From Telmatospirillum siberiense (GTDB lineage Bacteria; Pseudomonadota; Alphaproteobacteria; Rhodospirillales; Magnetospirillaceae), in the NCBI RefSeq assembly GCF_002845745.1, contig NZ_PIUM01000009.1, forward strand, positions 62,001 through 126,000: DNA of 64,000 nt. The letters are read 5' to 3'. How positions within the stretch are numbered: position 1 is the stretch's first letter; every line of letters starts with the position of its first letter. A program made the position numbers and the translations under genes. Below are positions 59,408 to 64,000 of this stretch, piece by piece. Below the pieces are notes generated by a model. The model was not told where the DNA came from. It saw only the letters and a list, made by a program, of their open reading frames with translations, and searched no databases.

Positions 59408-60261
59408 TAAGCGCCGTCGCCGCTCACCCCGAGCACCCCGTTCAGGGCCTTGGCCAGGGTGCGGTTTCCCTCCCGGTCCCCGGCCATGCGGGCGAAGAGG
59501 CCGGCGGCGGCTTCGAACATTCCGGATGCCGGATCGTCCGGCCCCAGGAATTCAGCGATTTCCCGCATTTCCGCCACCCAGCGATAGGCCTTGCCATACA
59601 TGTCGGGAATGCCCTGGACAAGGCGGGCCAGGACTTCCGGCCGGCTTTCCGACAGCTCTCGGCTCAGGTCCGGCGCGCAGTCGGCCTTCACCGAAGCCAG
59701 CAGCATGGCGGTGCCGAGAGCGATGGCGCCCTTGTTGATGCCCGCATAGACCATCTTGAGGGCCGAGGCGGCGCCGAGGGGGCCGTCGATACGGCGGAGT
59801 TTCAGGCCGAGCCCGGAAAGGATCTCCGTCCGGTCCAGGTCGTCGCCGCTGACATAGAAGGTGGTGGCGTCTTTACCGGGGGAGGGCGGCGGACCGATGA
59901 TCGATCCGTCGATGATCGGACAGCCACTGCCGGCCAGGGCCGCCGACACCCTGTTCATGGTGTTCGGGTTGACGGCGTTGAAGTCGATAAAGGCCGGCTT
60001 TCGCTGACTTTCCGTCAGGATCGGGGCCAGCGAAGAGGCCAGTCCGACGGCTTCGGCCGGCGGCACGATGGACAGGATGAGATCGGCGGCGGCGATATCG
60101 GTCCAGGAAACGGCGGTCATTCCCGCCTCGCGGGCTCTCGCCGCCGTCCGTTCGCTCCGTCCTTCCACCACCGTGATGACGCGGGCGCCGGCTGCCGCGA
60201 GACACCGTCCGACGGCGCCGCCCATGGCGCCGGGGGCGAGAATGGCAATCGTTGAGGTCAT
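59407..60261 (-). CDS. NAD(P)-dependent dehydrogenase-like protein with DUF1932 C-terminal domain
   Basis: The 284-residue protein is a beta-hydroxyacid-dehydrogenase-like fold: Rossmann GAMGGAVGRCLAAAG (about residues 11-25), the substrate-site region IIDGSIIGPPPSPGK, and catalytic-lysine region LKMVYAGINKG. The rest matches DUF1932. The substrate is unknown. The stop codon TAG is made by the MITE: without it the frame would continue into the GNAT gene, so the C-terminus was probably altered by the insertion. Confidence 0.8.
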   Translation of the reverse strand: MTSTIAILAPGAMGGAVGRCLAAAGARVITVVEGRSERTAARAREAGMTAVSWTDIAAADLILSIVPPAEAVGLASSLAPILTESQRKPAFIDFNAVNPNTMNRVSAALAGSGCPIIDGSIIGPPPSPGKDATTFYVSGDDLDRTEILSGLGLKLRRIDGPLGAASALKMVYAGINKGAIALGTAMLLASVKADCAPDLSRELSESRPEVLARLVQGIPDMYGKAYRWVAEMREIAEFLGPDDPASGMFEAAAGLFARMAGDREGNRTLAKALNGVLGVSGDGA

Positions 60262-60491
60262 CTTCCTCTCCTTGAGAACCGTCTGCTGCCGCCCGGGAAT
60301 GGACCTGCCGATGATTATGTGGGGCGACGCACGTCTTCCTCCAACCAAGGGCGGAAAGGCGCCCGTCGCGTTTTGCCCGTGTTGTCCAGCAACCATAACT
60401 TTCTTTTTATATGCATGTTCACCAATGGGTTATGGAGTGTCATCAAATTGTCGCCGAAGCTTGACCATAAGAAAAATAAGGGGTATTCATT

Positions 60492-60510
60492 GATAATGAA
60501 TCGCATTATC
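60492..60510. promoter_or_regulatory. Fur-box-like palindrome upstream of the P-type ATPase cluster
   Basis: GATAATGAATCGCATTATC agrees with the classical 19-base Fur box (GATAATGATAATCATTATC) at 15 positions; the arms GATAATG and CATTATC are perfect. An overlapping dyad ATTCATT-GAT-AATGAAT (60485-60501) extends it, as in Fur hexamer arrays. It lies 38-56 bases before the first gene of the cluster, in an AT-rich promoter region. Confidence 0.6.
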
Positions 60511-60547
60511 GCTGTGTTTGCGGGGAATTCTGAGCGGTGAGGATCGG

Positions 60548-61018
60548 ATGAGCAAGGGGGCGGATCTTCTGATATCGCGTTTGCCGGGGCGTCTTCGGTT
60601 GCGCAATGGCGCGTTGAGGAACCCGGTCTTGTGCAAACGCTTGGAGTCGGAATTCGCGGCCTGGGATGGCGTCACCTCCGCGACGGGCAATCCCGTCACT
60701 GGAAGCCTGCTCGTCATCTATGACGCGGCGCGGATCGTCCCGGCGGAGATGGAGGCGCGGGTTGCCGCCGCCGCCGCACCGGCCTGCGGCCGGGGGGCCG
60801 GGGGCGAGGATGGGGGACGTCCGCCCCGCCCGGTCCTGTCGGCGGGGTCTTTGCTGCGCCGCCTCAATCGCCCCGCCAAAATCGGCATGCTGGGCAGCCT
60901 GTCGTTGTCCCTGGCCGCCTTGGCGATGAACAAGCGCCTGCACGCGGCGGCCGGCGGGCTCTATCTCGCCTTCCTGGTCCTCCATCTCGCGCGGCATCGG
61001 GAGAGCTTGACCAAATGA
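60548..61018 (+). CDS. HMA-like domain protein with two C-terminal membrane helices
   Basis: The 156-residue protein begins with an HMA-like beta-alpha-beta domain (about residues 5-75) bearing the PGRLRLRNG motif but without the CxxC metal-binding pair. An Ala- and Gly-rich linker and two helices follow (about 108-125 and 132-150, LGSLSLSLAALAMNK and LYLAFLVLHLA). ATG 60548 follows GTGAGGA. It overlaps the next gene by ATGA. The similarity to the N-terminus of the P-type ATPase at the end of the cluster suggests an accessory or docking role; that is inference. Confidence 0.75.
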   Translation: MSKGADLLISRLPGRLRLRNGALRNPVLCKRLESEFAAWDGVTSATGNPVTGSLLVIYDAARIVPAEMEARVAAAAAPACGRGAGGEDGGRPPRPVLSAGSLLRRLNRPAKIGMLGSLSLSLAALAMNKRLHAAAGGLYLAFLVLHLARHRESLTK

Positions 61019-61344
61019 CCCTGTTGCGTTTTGCCGCCTGTTTGCGAGTTGCCCATCATATTCCGGGGCGTATCCGTCTGGGTGTGGCGGGGGGAGCCGA
61101 ACAGCCGGAATGGGGGGATGATCCGTTGGGGAAGGCCAGGCGGTTCAGTCAGGCGCTGACCGGCGTTTCCGGGATCCGCTCGGTGCGTCTCAATCCGTTG
61201 GCACGGTCCTGCACGGTGGAATACGACCCTTCCGCCATTCCTCCCGCCGCCTGGCAGGATTTGCTGTCCGGCACCGGTTCCGCCGCCGCGGATAAGCTCC
61301 GCGCCATTTTCCTGGCCGCGGAGAGCGCTGCGGCAAAAGGATGA
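61015..61344 (+). CDS. HMA-like domain protein, soluble
   Basis: The 109-residue protein is almost entirely one HMA-like domain: HHIPGRIRLGV near residue 14, GIRSVRLNPLARSCTVEYDP in the middle, no CxxC pair and no membrane helix. It is translationally coupled to the preceding HMA-like gene. It may bind or regulate the ATPase. Confidence 0.75.
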   Translation: MTLLRFAACLRVAHHIPGRIRLGVAGGAEQPEWGDDPLGKARRFSQALTGVSGIRSVRLNPLARSCTVEYDPSAIPPAAWQDLLSGTGSAAADKLRAIFLAAESAAAKG

Positions 61345-61402
61345 GCGGCCCTCCGGCCGATGAAATTTTCTTGGTTCGACCTCATTAGGGAAAGGCGACG
61401 GC

Positions 61403-61774
61403 ATGCTTCCTCTTCTTCCTTTCGCCGCGGGGCTGGCGGCGGGTATTTTCGGTATCCGTTTGCTGAAAGGCGTCAAGGCGGCCGACTATCGGGACGTCAA
61501 TGCCGCCGCGCGGGAACGGCTCGATCGGGCGCGGAACAATGTGCGGCAGGCGGCGGTGGCGGGTCTGTCGGCGGTGGAACATTCCTCGGCCAGTCTGCGG
61601 GCAAAATTGACGCCCGAGGCGGTGCCCGAGGCTGCGGCAAACCCCGATCCAACCGCCAAGCGGACCCGAAACGCCAGGCGCGTCAAGCCGCAAGACTCGA
61701 TCGAGGCGAAACCGGCGCGCCGGAAACGCGTCCCGAAGGCCGCCGCGCCGAAAACGACGGATGACCCGTCGTGA
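61403..61774 (+). CDS. Small protein with N-terminal membrane helix and basic tail
   Basis: The 123-residue protein starts at ATG 61403 after AGGGAAAGG. It has one N-terminal helix (LPLLPFAAGLAAGIFGIRLL, residues 2-21) then a charged region (about 25-60) and a Lys-, Arg- and Pro-rich disordered tail. DUF5132-like small membrane proteins have this form. It overlaps the next gene (GTGA). Confidence 0.65.
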   Translation: MLPLLPFAAGLAAGIFGIRLLKGVKAADYRDVNAAARERLDRARNNVRQAAVAGLSAVEHSSASLRAKLTPEAVPEAAANPDPTAKRTRNARRVKPQDSIEAKPARRKRVPKAAAPKTTDDPS

Positions 61775-62088
61775 AGCGTCGCAAGATCAAGGGGCCGCCG
61801 GTCGTGGTTGTCGCCGATTTCGCGCGCGGCTTCGTCGCGACGGCCCTGCTGGCGGCCATTCAGAAAGAGGGCGGGGAACGTCCGCGTTCCGGGCGGGCGG
61901 TCTTGCGCCGGGCCGTCCAAGGTGGCGCCGCTCTCGCCGCGGGAACGGCGGTGGCCGATGCCTTGCGGCGACGGCGGTATGCCGACGCCCTGCTGGCCGC
62001 CGCCGGCGGTGGAGCCGGCATTCTCGCGGCGGAACTTCTGTTGGCGCCAGTCGATCAATCAAGTGATACCGGCGAACCGCTGATCTGA
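61771..62088 (+). CDS. Small membrane-associated protein with MITE-derived C-terminus
   Basis: GTG 61771 overlaps the preceding stop. The 105-residue protein has two Ala/Gly-rich hydrophobic stretches (about residues 50-62 and 71-92) and a basic N-terminus. Residues 99-105 (DTGEPLI) and the stop codon are encoded by the MITE at 62066-62144, so the original C-terminus was replaced. I do not recognise the family. Confidence 0.6.
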   Translation: MKRRKIKGPPVVVVADFARGFVATALLAAIQKEGGERPRSGRAVLRRAVQGGAALAAGTAVADALRRRRYADALLAAAGGGAGILAAELLLAPVDQSSDTGEPLI

Positions 62089-62144
62089 CTTGTTCGTCGG
62101 TATAGCCGCCATTGAGGCGAGTCACTTCGGTGACTCGCCGGTAT
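62066..62144. mobile_element. 79-bp MITE related to the IS630 element
   Basis: The left end ATACCGGCGAAC and right end TCGCCGGTAT are inverted repeats. The first 25 bases match the right end of the IS630 element at 19968 at 23 positions. Inside is a 10-base stem (GGCGAGTCAC, loop TTCG, GTGACTCGCC; 62116-62139), copy 3 of the hairpin repeat with ATTGAG before it and GGTATGA after it. It probably moves with the IS630 transposase. It splits the cluster between two coupled genes. Confidence 0.75.
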
Positions 62145-62193
62145 GAAACCCCCTCTGACTTTTAAAACCGGCATCAGACAAGGAGATTTGGAC

Positions 62194-62502
62194 GTGGCGA
62201 AGAAAAAGCAAAAAAAGGCGAAGAATGGCGGAAAGGCCGCCGACCGGGATACGGCTCGACAAACGGCGGGGCAAGGCCTGTTCGCCGGGCTGCTGCCGTC
62301 GCGCCGGTCGGAGCAGTTCCTGCTGGGGGCCCTGTTGGGCGCGGCGGCGGCTTATGTCCTCAGCGACGAGGATTTGCGCGGCAAACTGATCAAGGGCGGT
62401 TTACGCCTCTATTCGGGGTTGGCCGGCGGGTTCGAGGAAATGAAGGAGCAGGTGGCCGATCTCAAGGCTGAGATGGCGGCCGAGCAAAGCGGTCTGCTAT
62501 GA
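62194..62502 (+). CDS. Small membrane-anchored protein, YtxH-like
   Basis: I chose GTG 62194 because AAGGAG precedes it by eight bases; the ATG at 62143 lies in the MITE. The 102-residue protein has a very basic N-terminus (KKKQKKAKNGGKA), one hydrophobic helix (about residues 42-60, FLLGALLGAAAAYVLS) and a coiled-coil-like acidic tail (GGFEEMKEQVADLKAEM). This resembles YtxH-type single-pass proteins. It overlaps the ATPase gene by ATGA. Confidence 0.65.
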   Translation: MAKKKQKKAKNGGKAADRDTARQTAGQGLFAGLLPSRRSEQFLLGALLGAAAAYVLSDEDLRGKLIKGGLRLYSGLAGGFEEMKEQVADLKAEMAAEQSGLL

Positions 62503-64000
62503 GCGTCCGGTCCTGGTTCATCGCGGTGGATATCGTCCATCGCGTGCCGGGACGGCTCCGCTTGCGTTATCGCTGTCGCGCCGGGACGCCGGCCGAGGCG
62601 GCGTGCATCCGGCGGGCCGCGGCCGAAATCGACGGTGTCCTTGCCGCGCGAGTCAATCCCGCCGTTCATGCGCTGATCCTCTCCTTCGATCCGGCGCGGA
62701 CCGATGCGCCGGATCTGCGGCGGGCGGTGATGGCGCTTCGTCCCCCGGCCGTCGCCGAACCTTCCGCCGGGGAGACGGACGGCGGTGGCCGCCAGGTCGC
62801 CGTCGGACTGCTGGCGCTGGCCGGTTCGGGCCGGCTTCCTCCGCCGGCGCGGCTGGCCGTCACCGCCGCCGCCGCCGTGCCGGTTTTGCGGCATGCCGCG
62901 CGGGACCTTGCCGGAACGGGCGTCACCTCGCACGTCCTGGAAGGCGTCGCGGTGGCCATTTCCTTGGCGCGCGGCGATTATCTGGCGGCCAATACCACCA
63001 CCTTCATGCTGGCGCTGGGCGAATATCTGGAAAATTCCATCGCCCGCCGGTCCGACGCGCTGTTGAAACATCTGCTGCGGCCGACCGGTGACGAGGTATG
63101 GATTCTGCGGGAGGGGCAGGAGGTCTCCGTGCCCGCCACCGCCGTCGCCGTCGGTGACACGGTGATCGTCGGTGCCGGCGCCGTCGTCCCGGTGGACGGG
63201 ACCGTGCTGTCGGGCGAGGGCACGGTCAATCAGGCGGCGATGACCGGCGAAAGCGTGCCCACCGTCAAGGGGCGCGGCGATGCCATGTTGTCGGGCACGG
63301 TGGTCGAGGAAGGGCGGCTGGCCATCTATGCCGAGCATGTCGGTCCCCATACGGCGGCGGCCCGCATCGCCCGTTATGTCGAACAATCCCTGGAGGCCAA
63401 GAGCCGGACGCAGATGGAGGCGTCACGGTTGGCCGATCGTCTGGTGCCCGCCGTGCTCGGCATGGCCGGCGCCTCCTTCGTGATATCGGGCGACTGGCGC
63501 CGCGCCGCCTCGGTGTTGCAGGCCGATTATTCCTGCGCCTTGAAACTGGCCACGCCGGTGGCCTTCAAATCGGCGATGTACGGGGCGGGCAAGGCCGGCA
63601 TCCTGGTGAAGGGCGCCGACGTGCTGGAACGACTGGCCGAGGCCGACACCTTCATCTTCGACAAGACGGGCACTCTGACCAGCGGCATCTTGCAGGTGAC
63701 GGACGCCATCACCTTCGATTCGGCTTATTCGGCCGACGATCTGATTTGTCTCGCCGCCTCGGTCGAGGAGCATTATTTCCACCCCCTGGCCCTGGCCGTG
63801 GTGGCCGCCGCCCGCGAGACGCGCTACCGCCATTTCGATCATCAGGATGTCGAGTTCATCGTTGCCCACGGCGTTACCAGCATCGTCGACGGCAAACGGA
63901 TCGTCGTCGGATCCCGCCATTTCGTGGAAGAGGACGAGGGGATCGATATCGGCCCCCATCGACGGGTTGTCGACCGCCTGTATCGAGACGGCAAAACCCT
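62499..64000 (+). CDS. P1B-type metal-transporting ATPase, partial (runs off the end)
   Basis: The first 500 residues are present. An HMA-like domain (VHRVPGRLRLRYRC, residues 13-26) without CxxC starts the protein. Membrane helices follow, then the actuator domain with MTGES near residue 250 and the phosphorylation site Asp388 in FDKTGTLTSG. The metal-binding membrane motif, normally CPC or SPC, reads DYSCALKLATPVA (Cys346), so a canonical Cu+ or Zn2+ pump is unlikely. With the Fur-like box upstream, iron or manganese is a possible substrate. The nucleotide-binding domain and C-terminal helices lie beyond 64000. Confidence 0.9.
   Translation, partial: MSVRSWFIAVDIVHRVPGRLRLRYRCRAGTPAEAACIRRAAAEIDGVLAARVNPAVHALILSFDPARTDAPDLRRAVMALRPPAVAEPSAGETDGGGRQVAVGLLALAGSGRLPPPARLAVTAAAAVPVLRHAARDLAGTGVTSHVLEGVAVAISLARGDYLAANTTTFMLALGEYLENSIARRSDALLKHLLRPTGDEVWILREGQEVSVPATAVAVGDTVIVGAGAVVPVDGTVLSGEGTVNQAAMTGESVPTVKGRGDAMLSGTVVEEGRLAIYAEHVGPHTAAARIARYVEQSLEAKSRTQMEASRLADRLVPAVLGMAGASFVISGDWRRAASVLQADYSCALKLATPVAFKSAMYGAGKAGILVKGADVLERLAEADTFIFDKTGTLTSGILQVTDAITFDSAYSADDLICLAASVEEHYFHPLALAVVAAARETRYRHFDHQDVEFIVAHGVTSIVDGKRIVVGSRHFVEEDEGIDIGPHRRVVDRLYRDGKT

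Overview
The window is GC-rich (the coding regions clearly so) and gene-dense. It reads like a chromosome segment of a free-living, metabolically versatile alphaproteobacterium. The alternative iron-only nitrogenase with AnfA, the membrane-bound formate dehydrogenase, the NdvB-type cyclic glucan synthase and the overall gene style suggest a Rhodospirillales-like diazotroph. That assignment is inference; no rRNA or tRNA gene is present to test it.

Layout. 1-1174: end of a branched-chain amino acid ABC transporter operon (livG partial, livF). 1650-10289: a very large cyclic beta-1,2-glucan synthase. 10417-11310: three small unknown genes. 11366-17810: a GH1 glycosidase divergent from a TetR-regulated RND efflux pair. 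17842-18558: MgtC-like protein. 18800-19968: a decayed IS630-family element. 20170-30721: two paralogous autotransporters flanking a hybrid sensor kinase/AraC-type response regulator pair and a Tat-exported class A beta-lactamase. 31066-34555: a lipoprotein trypsin-like protease, an MFS exporter and a divergent LysR regulator. 34760-40533: fdhE divergent from a cysteine-type formate dehydrogenase N/O operon. 40604-43600: thiE/thiM, an EamA exporter and a divergent MarR regulator.

43601-52355 is the iron-only nitrogenase region. On the minus strand the order is anfA, anfH, anfD, anfG, anfK, anfO, then a gamma-glutamylcyclotransferase-like gene. A plus-strand flavin-binding PNPOx-like gene diverges from anfA. 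A near-consensus sigma-54 promoter and several AATTTAC/GTAAATT dyads lie upstream of anfH. A second sigma-54-like promoter with one such half-site lies upstream of the PNPOx-like gene, so that gene may belong to the Anf regulon.

52451-60261 holds an EmrB/QacA-type exporter, an FHA/protease/CorA cluster, a DUF2459 lipoprotein, a small membrane protein, a GNAT acetyltransferase and a dehydrogenase-like protein. 60548-64000 (running off the end) is a tightly coupled cluster of small HMA-like or membrane-anchored proteins ending in a P1B-type metal ATPase. Its transmembrane metal motif is unusual (S-C-A in place of CPC/SPC) and a Fur-box-like palindrome lies upstream. A small MITE related to the IS630 element has inserted inside this operon, and a different 63-bp MITE sits between the convergent genes at 59.3 kb.

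No CRISPR array, rRNA, tRNA, prophage or replication origin was seen.
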